From Glycomyces algeriensis (GTDB lineage Bacteria > Actinomycetota > Actinomycetes > Mycobacteriales > Micromonosporaceae), in assembly GCF_027622855.1 (NCBI RefSeq), contig NZ_JAPZVR010000001.1, forward strand, positions 693,028 through 757,027: a DNA stretch of 64,000 nucleotides. Reading direction: 5' to 3'. Every line of letters begins with the position of its first letter. Positions within the stretch are counted from its first letter, which is position 1. Shown piece after piece: positions 8,593 through 15,808 of this stretch. The position numbers and the translations under genes were made by a program. Below the pieces are notes generated by a model. That model was not told where the DNA came from. It saw only the letters and a list, made by a program, of their open reading frames with translations, and did no database searches.

Positions 8593-9750
8593 GGCCAGGC
8601 CCGCGCCCAGCCGCCGGAGGCCCTCCTCGATGACGTCGAGGCGCTTGCAGAACGCGAACCGCACCTCCGGGCGCGGCGCCTGGTCGAGGTAGAACACCTG
8701 ATTCGGGATGGCGACGACCCCGCACCGCTCGGGCAGTTCCAGGCAGAACGCCAGGCCGTCCGCGTACCCGAAGGGGGCGGCGCTCGCGGTCACGAAGTAG
8801 GTGCCCTCCGGTTCGTGCACGTCGAACCCGATGCCCTTGAGCCCGGCCACCATGAGGTCGCGCCGCTCCTGGTAGCCCGCCGCGTAGTCCCGGTAGAACC
8901 CGTCGCCGGAGGCGAGCGCGGCCGCGATGCCGTACTGGAACGGGGTCCCGGACGCGAACGACAGCCACTGCTTGACGTCCTTGACCCGGGCGACCAGCTC
9001 GGCGGGGCCGGTCGCCCAGCCGATCTTCCAGCCGGTGACCGAGAACGTCTTCCCGGCCGACCCGACGGTGACCGTGCGGTCCCACATGCCCGGGAGGGTC
9101 GCGAGCGGCACGTGCTCGCGGCCGTCGAAGACCAGGTGCTCGTACACCTCGTCGGTGACGGCGATGAGGTCATGTGCAATGGCGACGGCCGCGATCGCGG
9201 CCAGCTCGCCGCGGTCCAGCACGGTGCCCGTGGGGTTGTGCGGCGAGTTGACCAGCAGCACCTTGGTGCGCTCGGTGACGGCGGCGGCGAGCCGGTCCTT
9301 GTCGAGCCGCCAGTGCCCCGCGCCGCCCGCAGGGGCCTCGAGCCGCACCGGCACCAGCGTCCCGCCCGCCATGGCGACGGCGGCCTTGTAGGAGTCGTAG
9401 CTCGGTTCGAGCGCGATCACCTCGTCGCCGGGGCCGACGAAGGCGAGGATCGCCGCGGTGAGCGCCTCGGTGGCCCCGGCGGTGACCGTGACGCCCTCGT
9501 CCGGGTCCGGCGCGAGTCCGTACCAGTGCCGCTGGTGCGCCGCGATCGCCTGGCGCAGTTCAGGAATGCCGGCGACCGGCGGATACTGGTTGTGCCCGTC
9601 GCGCATGGCGGCCGCGGCGGCTTCGATGACATATGCGGGCCCGGACTCGTCAGGGAAGCCCTGGCCGAGGTTCACCGCGCCGTGGCGCAGCGCGAGCGCC
9701 GACATGGTGGTGAAGATCGTGGTCTGGGGCCGCCGGCCGGGTCCGCTCAT
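8590..9750 (-). CDS. PLP-dependent class I/II aminotransferase
   Basis: A 386-residue fold-type I aminotransferase. The PLP-binding lysine lies in GSAGKTFSVTGWKIGW, the NSPHNPTG loop binds cofactor and substrate, and NQYPPVAGIPELRQAIA is typical of the methionine / kynurenine / N-succinyl-diaminopimelate aminotransferase branch (YbdL and actinobacterial DapC relatives). AGGAGG precedes the ATG by about 6 bp. The final codons run CTG GCC TAG, where TA and G of the stop lie in the end of the palindromic element, so the insertion sits exactly at the gene's 3' end. The protein appears full length. The actual amino donor is not predictable; a role in lysine biosynthesis is possible but unproven. 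Confidence 0.88.
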   Translation of the reverse strand: MSGPGRRPQTTIFTTMSALALRHGAVNLGQGFPDESGPAYVIEAAAAAMRDGHNQYPPVAGIPELRQAIAAHQRHWYGLAPDPDEGVTVTAGATEALTAAILAFVGPGDEVIALEPSYDSYKAAVAMAGGTLVPVRLEAPAGGAGHWRLDKDRLAAAVTERTKVLLVNSPHNPTGTVLDRGELAAIAAVAIAHDLIAVTDEVYEHLVFDGREHVPLATLPGMWDRTVTVGSAGKTFSVTGWKIGWATGPAELVARVKDVKQWLSFASGTPFQYGIAAALASGDGFYRDYAAGYQERRDLMVAGLKGIGFDVHEPEGTYFVTASAAPFGYADGLAFCLELPERCGVVAIPNQVFYLDQAPRPEVRFAFCKRLDVIEEGLRRLGAGLA

Positions 9751-9813
9751 GGTGCCTCCTACTGGTGTTGCACAGGCGCTGTTCGAACCCGGCCATCATC
9801 CCAGCCCGCGACC

Positions 9814-10167
9814 TCAATCGTCGGCGGGCCAGCGCCCCTCGGCCTTCGCCCGCTCGATCTCGGCGAGCCCCGCCGGGCGCATGCGGCCTTCCGCGATGAG
9901 CCTTTCGGCGATGCCCCGGTTCCGCTTCGACCACGGGCTGCGCTTGGTGCGCGGCGAGTAGCGCTGCAGGAACGAGTCCTCGTCGAGGCGCTTGCGGTGG
10001 CCGTCGATCCACCCGAAGCACAGTGCCGCTTCGAGGGCCGGGCCGATCCGGAGCCGCCCTTCGGGCGAGCGCTCCTTGCCGATGCGCAGCCACACTTCGC
10101 GCTCGCCCTGGTGGGCCTCCAGCCAGGCCTCCCACTCGGCGCGGTCGACGAGATCGAGCGGTTCCAC
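9814..10167 (-). CDS. YdeI/OmpD-associated family protein (short form)
   Basis: Codes for 117 residues, resembling the YdeI / bacteriocin-protection family, with the characteristic CFGWIDGHRKRLD block followed by SPRTKRSPWSKRN and a C-terminal RMRPAGLAEIERAKAEGRW helix. Longer family members carry roughly 190 residues, so this is the compact version lacking the C-terminal extension. The start is GTG at 10165-10167, only 2 bp after the stop of the VOC gene, so the two are translated from one message. The biochemical role of the family is not known. It may share the control exerted from the palindrome upstream of the VOC gene. Confidence 0.75.
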   Translation of the reverse strand: MEPLDLVDRAEWEAWLEAHQGEREVWLRIGKERSPEGRLRIGPALEAALCFGWIDGHRKRLDEDSFLQRYSPRTKRSPWSKRNRGIAERLIAEGRMRPAGLAEIERAKAEGRWPADD

Positions 10168-10169
10168 CG

Positions 10170-10574
10170 CTAGGCCCCCTTGCCGAACGAGGCGAGGATG
10201 TCGAGGTAGTGCTGGTTGTACATGACGGCGAGCAGGTTCCCGAACGGGTCGACGAACGAGGCCGTCTCGAACCCTTCACCGCGCACGATCTTCGGCTCGT
10301 ACTCCTTGGCGCCCAGGGCCGTCAGCCGCGCGATCGCCGCGTCGAGGTCGTCGACCTGCCAGTACGCGATGGCGCCGCCGGGCGCGGCGCTCATGTCGTG
10401 CGGCGCCCACTCGCCCTGCGCGATCCCGATCTCGTGCTGGTATTCGCCCACCCGGAACTCCATGTAGCCGGGCACCTCGAAGTACGGTCCGGCGCCGAGC
10501 AGCTCGGTGTACCAGGCCTTCGCGGCCTCGAAGTCGTCGGCGAAAAAGCTGATGGTGCTGAATCCTCGCAGCAT
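10170..10574 (-). CDS. VOC-family (glyoxalase/bleomycin-resistance fold) protein
   Basis: A 134-residue vicinal-oxygen-chelate protein with two beta-alpha-beta-beta-beta modules: FSTISFFADDFEAAKAWYTELLG opens module 1 and AIAYWQVDDLDAAIARLTALGA opens module 2, ending in FVDPFGNLLAVMYNQHY. Family members bind metal and act as glyoxalases, dioxygenases, isomerases or drug-binding resistance proteins. The GGGAG box before ATG 10572-10574 fixes the start. It is divergent from a WYL-type regulator across 85 bp that contain a perfect inverted repeat, which suggests that regulator controls it. The substrate is unknown. Confidence 0.82.
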   Translation of the reverse strand: MLRGFSTISFFADDFEAAKAWYTELLGAGPYFEVPGYMEFRVGEYQHEIGIAQGEWAPHDMSAAPGGAIAYWQVDDLDAAIARLTALGAKEYEPKIVRGEGFETASFVDPFGNLLAVMYNQHYLDILASFGKGA

Positions 10575-10615
10575 GTGCTTGCTCCCTTGTCGTTGTTAAG
10601 GACCAAGCTATGGCC

Positions 10616-10642
10616 CATTGCGGAAGATTCGCTTCCGCAATG
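10616..10642. promoter_or_regulatory. 27-bp perfect palindrome between the VOC and WYL-regulator genes
   Basis: Arms CATTGCGGAAG and CTTCCGCAATG (11 bp each, no mismatch) around ATTCG. It lies 41 bp upstream of the VOC start and 17 bp upstream of the regulator start, where it could control both. Binding by the WYL protein is inferred from position. Confidence 0.75.
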
Positions 10643-10659
10643 CGTGCGAGAATCGAAAA

Positions 10660-11637
10660 ATGTTGGAGACCTCCGCGCGCCTGCTCCGCGTCCTCGCGCT
10701 CCTGCAGGCCCAGCGCGACTGGACGGGCGCGGCCCTCGCCGAGCGCCTCGACGTGACGACCCGGACCGTGCGCAGCGACATCGACCGGCTCCGCCAGCTC
10801 GGCTACCGCGTCCACTCCACGACCGGCAGCGCCGGCGGCTACCGACTGGAGGCCGGCAACGCCATGCCGCCGCTCCTGCTCGACGACGAGGAGGCCGTGG
10901 CGGTCGCGGTCGGCCTGCGCGCGGCGGCCTCGGGCTCGGTGGCCGGGATCGAGGAGACCTCGCTGCGGGCGCTGGCGAAGCTGGAGCAGACGATGCCGTC
11001 GCGGCTGCGCCACCGCATCGACATGCTCAGGGCCGCCACCGTTTCGGCCGCCGGCGCCGGCCCCACGGTCGACGCCGGGGTCCTGACGGGGATCGCCGAG
11101 GCCGTGTACCGGCGCGAGCAGCTGCGCTTCGACTACCGCGACCGGGCGGGTGCGGCCTCGCGCCGCCGGACCGAGCCGCACCGGCTCGTCTACACCGAGC
11201 GGCGCTGGTACCTCCTGGCGTGGGACGTCGACCGCGAGGACTGGCGCACGTACCGCGCCGACCGGATCGGGCTGCGGACCCCGAACGGCCCCGGGTTCAC
11301 GCCGAAGGAGCCCCCGGAGGAGGCGGTCGCCCACGTCCTGCGCGGCCTGGGGCACTCGGCGTGGCGCCACCAGGCGGTGATCCGGGTGCAGGCGCCGGTG
11401 GAACGGGTCGCGGGGATGCTCCCGCCGGGCAGCGGCCTCCTCGAGCCCGCGGGCGACGCCGAGTGCCTGTGGCGGACGGGCAGCGACTCCCTGCGGGACC
11501 TCACGAACTACGTCACCGCCTTGAACCTCCCGTTTATAGTCGAGGCCCCGCAGTCGCTGCGCGACCATCTCGACGCGCTCGCCGCCCGCTATACGGCGGC
11601 GACCGTTTCAGGAAAACCTCCGGAAGTAATGGAATAA
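10660..11637 (+). CDS. WYL-domain HTH transcriptional regulator (YafY-like)
   Basis: A 325-residue regulator with an N-terminal HTH_11 winged helix (SARLLRVLALLQAQRDWTGA ... TVRSDIDRLRQLGY, residues 1-60) and a WYL ligand-sensing domain around residues 140-215, with the signature RRWYLLAWDVDREDWRTYRADRI. A C-terminal WCX-like region follows. I start at ATG 10660 because the HTH begins there and the palindromic operator would otherwise lie inside the gene. WYL proteins often respond to nucleic acids or small ligands and commonly act as activators or repressors of neighbours. The obvious candidates are the divergent VOC/YdeI pair and the DinB-like gene 69 bp downstream. Confidence 0.85.
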   Translation: MLETSARLLRVLALLQAQRDWTGAALAERLDVTTRTVRSDIDRLRQLGYRVHSTTGSAGGYRLEAGNAMPPLLLDDEEAVAVAVGLRAAASGSVAGIEETSLRALAKLEQTMPSRLRHRIDMLRAATVSAAGAGPTVDAGVLTGIAEAVYRREQLRFDYRDRAGAASRRRTEPHRLVYTERRWYLLAWDVDREDWRTYRADRIGLRTPNGPGFTPKEPPEEAVAHVLRGLGHSAWRHQAVIRVQAPVERVAGMLPPGSGLLEPAGDAECLWRTGSDSLRDLTNYVTALNLPFIVEAPQSLRDHLDALAARYTAATVSGKPPEVME

Positions 11638-11706
11638 AGCATTCCGTTCCGCTATGCTTGGATCATTGGAAGCGACAGCGACCGCACACACCTCAAGGAG
11701 CACGAC

Positions 11707-12294
11707 ATGACCACGACCGCCTGGCCCCTCCTCGCCGAAGCCCACGACGCACTCCTCAACGCCGTCAAGGGCGTCGGCGACGACCAGTGGCAGCTGCCCA
11801 CGCCCTGCGACCAGTGGACGGTCACCCAGGTGCTCCAGCACGCCGCAGGGGACCAGATCGGCTTCGCCGCCGCGCTCACCGGCGGCGACGGCCCGGACGA
11901 GAACCCGTTCGCCCCTTCGGGAACCGCAATCGCCGACCCGATCTCCTACACCGCGGCCGCCACCGGTGCCGCCGCGGAGGCCTGGGCGGGCGTCGCGGCG
12001 GACGCCGAAGCGGTACCGGTCCCGGTGCCGCCGAACTCGCTCGACGCGGTCACCGGCGTGGGCGCCTGCGCCCTCGACGCGGCCGTCCACGCCTGGGACA
12101 TCGCGAAGGCGACCGGCCAGGACCAGCCGCTCAGCGAGGAGGCCGCGACCGCGATCCTCATCGCCGCCAAGCAGATCGTCGAACCGCTGCGCGCCTGGGG
12201 CGCTTACGCCCCCGCGCTCGAGCCGCAGGACGGCGACGACGCGGTCGCGGCCCTCCTGCGCTACCTCGGCCGCGACCCGGAGTGGACCGCCTGA
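11707..12294 (+). CDS. TIGR03086/maleylpyruvate isomerase-like (DinB fold) metal-binding protein
   Basis: Codes for 195 residues. The pattern WPLLAEAHDALLNAVKGVGDDQW, then LPTPCDQWTVTQVLQHAAGDQ, then DAAVHAWDIAKATGQ is that of the TIGR03086 / mycothiol-dependent maleylpyruvate isomerase N-terminal family, a four-helix DinB-fold with metal-binding histidines at LQH and VHAWD. Members are abundant in actinobacteria and are thought to use or transfer mycothiol. AAGGAG sits 4-5 bp before the ATG at 11707. A promoter-like element with TATGCT about 50 bp upstream lies between it and the WYL regulator gene, and the pair may be co-regulated. A rho-independent hairpin ends the gene. Confidence 0.8.
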   Translation: MTTTAWPLLAEAHDALLNAVKGVGDDQWQLPTPCDQWTVTQVLQHAAGDQIGFAAALTGGDGPDENPFAPSGTAIADPISYTAAATGAAAEAWAGVAADAEAVPVPVPPNSLDAVTGVGACALDAAVHAWDIAKATGQDQPLSEEAATAILIAAKQIVEPLRAWGAYAPALEPQDGDDAVAALLRYLGRDPEWTA

Positions 12295-12307
12295 GACTGA
12301 GCGATCG

Positions 12308-12338
12308 CGGGCGGCGGACCACTCCGGTCCGCCGCCCG
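12308..12338 (+). terminator. Terminator after the TIGR03086 gene
   Basis: A perfect 13-bp stem (CGGGCGGCGGACC and its complement) with a 5-nt loop, followed by TTTGT, only 13 bp past the stop codon. Confidence 0.8.
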
Positions 12339-12429
12339 TTTGTCGCATCGCGAGGTCGTAGACGAACGCGCATGCATCGTGGCGTCTCAGCGATGGGCGC
12401 AGCGCCCCCGATCGACTTGACTGGGGGAC

Positions 12430-13278
12430 ATGAGCAACGAGAACATCATCCTGGTCACCGGCGCCACGGGCAAAGTCGGCCGCCGCCTCACCGCCCGCCT
12501 CCGCGAGGCCGGGCACACCGTCCGCGCGGTCTCGCGCAGCACCGAGATCCGCTTCGACTGGCACGACGACTCGACCTGGGCCGCGGCCCTCGAAGGCGTC
12601 AGCGCCGCCTACCTGATCCCGCCGGACGAGCCGTTCCCGGCCGCGGCGGTCGTCGCCGCCGCCGAGCGGGCCGGCGTGCGCCGCCTCGTCTCCCAGTCGG
12701 GCCGGCGCATCCACGTGGTCGCCGAAGCGGCCGGCGTCGGGCCCGAAGCGGTCGGCATGTACGCCTCCCAGGAAGCGGTCAAGGCCTCCGGCATCGAATG
12801 GACCGTCCTGCAGGCCAACAACTTCAACCAGAACTTCAGCGAAGGCGACATGCTCGGCGCGATCCTCGAGGGCGAGCTGTTCCTCCCGGTCGAGGACACT
12901 GTGGAGCCGTTCATCGACGTGGACGACATCGCCGAGGTCGCTGCGACCGTCCTCACCGAGGACGGCCACCACGGCAGGACCTACGAGCTGAGCGGCCCCG
13001 AGTCGCTGGCCTTCCCCGCGGCGGTCGACGCGATCGCGCAGGCCGCCGGCCGGCCCATCGCGTTCCAGGCCGTGAGTCCCGAGGACTACGCCGCCGCGCT
13101 GCGCGCCGAGAACCTCCCCGAGGACCTCGTGTTCTTCCTCGACGTGATGTACCGGGTCATGCGCGAGGGCAGGATCGGCGATGTCGCCGACGGTGTGGAG
13201 CAGGTCCTCGGCCGCAAGCCGACCGCGTTCGCCGACTGGGCGAAGCGCGCCGCCGCGGAAGGCGCCTGGACGAAGTAG
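12430..13278 (+). CDS. NmrA-like NAD(P)-binding protein (atypical SDR)
   Basis: A 282-residue Rossmann-fold protein. The nucleotide-binding loop VTGATGKVGRRL near the N-terminus and the QANNFNQNFSEGDML stretch place it with NmrA-type atypical short-chain dehydrogenases, relatives of ergot-alkaloid AgnorA-like and QOR2 proteins. The usual catalytic YxxxK is not evident, so a reductase or redox-sensor role is possible. GGGGGAC precedes the ATG at 12430. It is monocistronic between a terminator upstream and twin hairpins downstream. The substrate is unknown. Confidence 0.82.
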   Translation: MSNENIILVTGATGKVGRRLTARLREAGHTVRAVSRSTEIRFDWHDDSTWAAALEGVSAAYLIPPDEPFPAAAVVAAAERAGVRRLVSQSGRRIHVVAEAAGVGPEAVGMYASQEAVKASGIEWTVLQANNFNQNFSEGDMLGAILEGELFLPVEDTVEPFIDVDDIAEVAATVLTEDGHHGRTYELSGPESLAFPAAVDAIAQAAGRPIAFQAVSPEDYAAALRAENLPEDLVFFLDVMYRVMREGRIGDVADGVEQVLGRKPTAFADWAKRAAAEGAWTK

Positions 13279-13281
13279 CCG

Positions 13282-13301
13282 CCGGGCCCATTCGGGCCCG
13301 G
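13282..13301. terminator. First of two near-identical hairpins
   Basis: Stem CCGGGCCC / GGGCCCGG with loop ATTC, 4 bp after the NmrA-like stop codon. Confidence 0.6.
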
Positions 13302-13324
13302 ATCCGAACAGCCGTACCGCCTTC

Positions 13325-13350
13325 AGGCCGGGCCCAGTCGGGCCCGGCCT
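13325..13350. terminator. Second hairpin, facing the MarR gene end
   Basis: An 11-bp perfect stem (AGGCCGGGCCC and complement) with loop AGTC followed by TTTC. The core repeats the hairpin 43 bp upstream. It lies directly before the MarR stop codon, so it can serve both converging genes. Confidence 0.7.
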
Positions 13351-13351
13351 T

Positions 13352-13834
13352 TCAGTCCTCCGCCAGTTTCGCCAGCAGGCCCGCCAGCGCGGCCCGCTGC
13401 GCACTGCTCAATCCCGCGAGGAGCTCGCGCTGGTTCGCGAGGTGCGCCTCCATCAAGGCGTCCGTGAGCCGCACGCCCGCTTTGGTGAGGGCGATCGTGC
13501 GCCCGCGCGAGTCCTCCTCGGCGACCGACCGCGTGACGAGTCCGGACGCTTCGAGCCGGTCGACCCGCTTGGTGATCGCCCCGGTCGTGACGAGGACTTC
13601 CCTGCTCAGCTCGCCGGCCGAGAGCGCATAGGGCGCCCCGGCCCGGCGCAGGGCCGCGAGGACGTCGAAGTCGCCGTTGCCGAGCCCCGCGTCCGCGAAC
13701 GGTCCGCGCAGCCGCCGGTCCCACTGGCCGACGAGCCGGAACATCCGGCCCACCACGAGCATCGGCGAGGCGTCCAGGTCCGGACGCTCGCGTTTCCACT
13801 GGTCGATCATGTGCGCCACGGCATCGCTCTCCAT
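13352..13834 (-). CDS. MarR-family transcriptional regulator
   Basis: About 160 residues from ATG 13834. The winged helix is visible as GDFDVLAALRRAG, then LSAGELSREVLVTTGAITKRVDRLEASGLVTR and the wing with DSRGRTIALTKAG. The family binds palindromes as a dimer and is released by phenolic or oxidant signals. The frame opens back to 13876, but that start would sit inside the divergent gene and the operators, so I prefer 13834 (AAGG just upstream). Two TTCC-NN-GGAA palindromes lie between it and the divergent nitroreductase gene. The MarR protein very probably represses itself, the nitroreductase and the MFS gene. Confidence 0.87.
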   Translation of the reverse strand: MESDAVAHMIDQWKRERPDLDASPMLVVGRMFRLVGQWDRRLRGPFADAGLGNGDFDVLAALRRAGAPYALSAGELSREVLVTTGAITKRVDRLEASGLVTRSVAEEDSRGRTIALTKAGVRLTDALMEAHLANQRELLAGLSSAQRAALAGLLAKLAED

Positions 13835-13845
13835 GCCTTGCACTA

Positions 13846-13863
13846 TACCTTCCAAGGAAGATA
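13846..13863. promoter_or_regulatory. MarR operator 1
   Basis: Imperfect palindrome TACCTTCCAAGGAAGATA between the MarR and nitroreductase starts. Its centre is 21 bp from that of the second site. Confidence 0.65.
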
Positions 13864-13865
13864 AG

Positions 13866-14486
13866 ATGTCTTCCATGGAAGATGAAATAGTGCCGGTCGT
13901 CGACTGCTACTTCGACCCCGCCTGCCCCTACGCTTGGATCACCTCGCGCTGGCTCCTCGAAGTCGAGCGGCGGCGCCCCATCAGGCTCCGCTTCCGGATC
14001 ATGAGCCTCTCGATCCTCAACGAGCACCGCGACATCGAACCCTGGTACCGCGAGTTCAACGACCGCGCCTGGGGTCCCGCCCGCGTCTGCGCCGCCGCCG
14101 AGCGGCGCCACGGCGGCGACGTCCTCCGCGACCTCTACACCGCCCTCGGCACCCGCATCCACCTCGGCCGCGACAAGGACTACGACCGCGTCACCGCCGC
14201 CGCCCTCGCCGAGACCGGACTCCCCGCCGACCTCGCGGACGCGGCCCGCACCGACGCGTTCGACGCGGACCTGCGCCGCAGCCACCAGACCGGGCAGGAC
14301 GCCGTGGGCGAGGAGTCCGGCACACCCCTCACCGTCATCGACGGCACCGGCCACTTCGGACCCGTCCTCTCCTCCGCCCCCGAAGGCGACGACGCCACCG
14401 CGCTCTTCGACGCCGTCCGCACCTTCGCCCGCCTCGACGCCTTCGCCGAACTCAAACGGACCCGCAATGCGCTCGACCTCGCCTGA
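13866..14486 (+). CDS. DsbA-fold, mycothiol-dependent nitroreductase (Rv2466c family)
   Basis: Codes for 206 residues of thioredoxin/DsbA fold. The redox motif is CPYAW in FDPACPYAWITSRWL, matching the CPWAW-type active site of mycobacterial Rv2466c, which uses mycothiol to reduce nitro compounds and takes part in oxidative defence. The cis-proline region GTPLTVIDG follows near residue 155. The start is ATG 13866, with an alternative internal ATG at 13875; a weak AAGG lies upstream. It is divergent from MarR with two operators in the gap and overlaps the next gene by 20 bp, so nitroreductase plus exporter probably form a MarR-controlled detoxification unit. Confidence 0.85.
   Translation: MSSMEDEIVPVVDCYFDPACPYAWITSRWLLEVERRRPIRLRFRIMSLSILNEHRDIEPWYREFNDRAWGPARVCAAAERRHGGDVLRDLYTALGTRIHLGRDKDYDRVTAAALAETGLPADLADAARTDAFDADLRRSHQTGQDAVGEESGTPLTVIDGTGHFGPVLSSAPEGDDATALFDAVRTFARLDAFAELKRTRNALDLA
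13869..13882. promoter_or_regulatory. MarR operator 2, overlapping the nitroreductase start
   Basis: A perfect 14-bp palindrome TCTTCCATGGAAGA. It begins one base after the ATG at 13866-13868, so a bound dimer would block initiation. Confidence 0.7.
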
Positions 14487-15696
14487 CCCCGCCGCGCGCC
14501 GCAGATTCATCGCCGCCAGCCTCGTCGACGCCGTCGGCAACGGCGTCTACGTGCCCCTCACCATGCTCTTCGTCCACGACCTCACCGGCCAGTCCCTCAC
14601 CGCGATCGGCACCGGCCTCACCCTCGCCGGACTCGGCGCCCTCGCCGCCATGCCCCTCGCCGGCGTCCTCATCGACCGACACGGCGGCAAGCACGTCTAC
14701 ACCGCCGCGCTCGCCCTCCGCGCCGCGAGCTTCGCGCTCTACCCGCTCGCCACCGCCTACCCGGCCTTCCTCGCCGTCGCCTTCGCCGTCGCGGTCGCCA
14801 TGTGGGCCTCCGCGCCGAGCCAGCAGTCCCTCATCGGCGACATGGCCGAAGGCGCCGAACGCGACCGCCTCCTCGCCTGGAACCGGAGCCTGCGCAACGG
14901 CGGCATGGGATTCGGGGCCCTCGCCGCCGCCGCGATGCTCGCCCTCGGCGACGGCGGCTACCTCGCGGCCGCGCTGGCCCTCGCCGGATCGTTCGCCGCG
15001 GCCGCCATGATCGTCGCCCGCATCCCCGTGCAGCCCAACCGCACCCCGCGGCCCATCGCGCGTCCCCGCGGCGGCTACCGCATCGTCCTCGCCGACCGTC
15101 GCTACCGGCGACTGGCCACCGCGAACTTCCTGATCGGCTTCGGTTACACCGCCCAGGCCATCGCGATGCCGGTGTTCCTCACCCGCGACGCCGGCCTCCC
15201 CGACGCCACGGCGGGCGTCGTCTTCGCCGTCAACACCGCGCTCGTCGCCGGACTCGGCGTCCCGGTCGCCCGCCTGATGGCCCGCACCCGCCGCGGCCGC
15301 GGCGCCGCGCTCGGCACCGCGGTGTTCGCACTCTCCTTCGGGGCCTTCGCGTTCCTGCCCACGCTCGACGGCACCGCGGCGATCATCGCGGTCCTGGCCG
15401 TCGCCGTCGTCTACACGGCGGGGGAGCTCATCCACTCCGCGCCCGCCGAAAGCCTCGCCGTGCACGCCGCCCCTGACCACCTCCGCGGCCGGTACCTCTC
15501 GGTCTACCAGCTGTCCTGGTCGCTGTGCCGCACCCTCGCCCCCATGCTCCTGGGCTTCCTCCTCGACGCCGGGACCTGGCAGCTGTGGGTCGCGCTCGCC
15601 GCCGCCGTCCTCACTGGAGGCCTCATCCTCCTGGGCACCGACCGGAGCCCCGCCGCACCGCGACCGCTGACGGCACCGGTGCCCGCGACCGCCTGA
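14467..15696 (+). CDS. MFS transporter
   Basis: A 409-residue protein with about twelve transmembrane helices and the MFS loop 2-3 motif GVLIDRHGGKHVYTAAL, plus a corresponding motif in the second half (ARLMARTRRGRGAAL). The N-terminal region LVDAVGNGVYVPLTMLFVHDLTG resembles drug-efflux MFS members of actinobacteria. It begins 20 bp inside the nitroreductase gene, indicating translational coupling and joint MarR control. Export of a toxic compound that also derepresses MarR is the simplest model. The substrate is not predictable. Confidence 0.88.
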   Translation: MRSTSPDPAARRRFIAASLVDAVGNGVYVPLTMLFVHDLTGQSLTAIGTGLTLAGLGALAAMPLAGVLIDRHGGKHVYTAALALRAASFALYPLATAYPAFLAVAFAVAVAMWASAPSQQSLIGDMAEGAERDRLLAWNRSLRNGGMGFGALAAAAMLALGDGGYLAAALALAGSFAAAAMIVARIPVQPNRTPRPIARPRGGYRIVLADRRYRRLATANFLIGFGYTAQAIAMPVFLTRDAGLPDATAGVVFAVNTALVAGLGVPVARLMARTRRGRGAALGTAVFALSFGAFAFLPTLDGTAAIIAVLAVAVVYTAGELIHSAPAESLAVHAAPDHLRGRYLSVYQLSWSLCRTLAPMLLGFLLDAGTWQLWVALAAAVLTGGLILLGTDRSPAAPRPLTAPVPATA

Positions 15697-15808
15697 ACTG
15701 GGGGACCCTACCCACCGTGATCGAGGCGTAGCCTGGATGATGGCCGCCCGTTTCCGAACGCCACTGCCCTGACAGGACGGCCGATCCTCCCCTCCGAAGA
15801 AGGCCGCC

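Noticed and set aside
10023..13631. 1202-residue open frame on the plus strand
   Set aside because: Crosses three well-supported genes in another frame and two strong terminators; Arg/Pro-rich shadow.
13835..13876. Upstream start for the MarR gene
   Set aside because: Would include both operators and overlap the divergent start; the conserved part begins at 13834.
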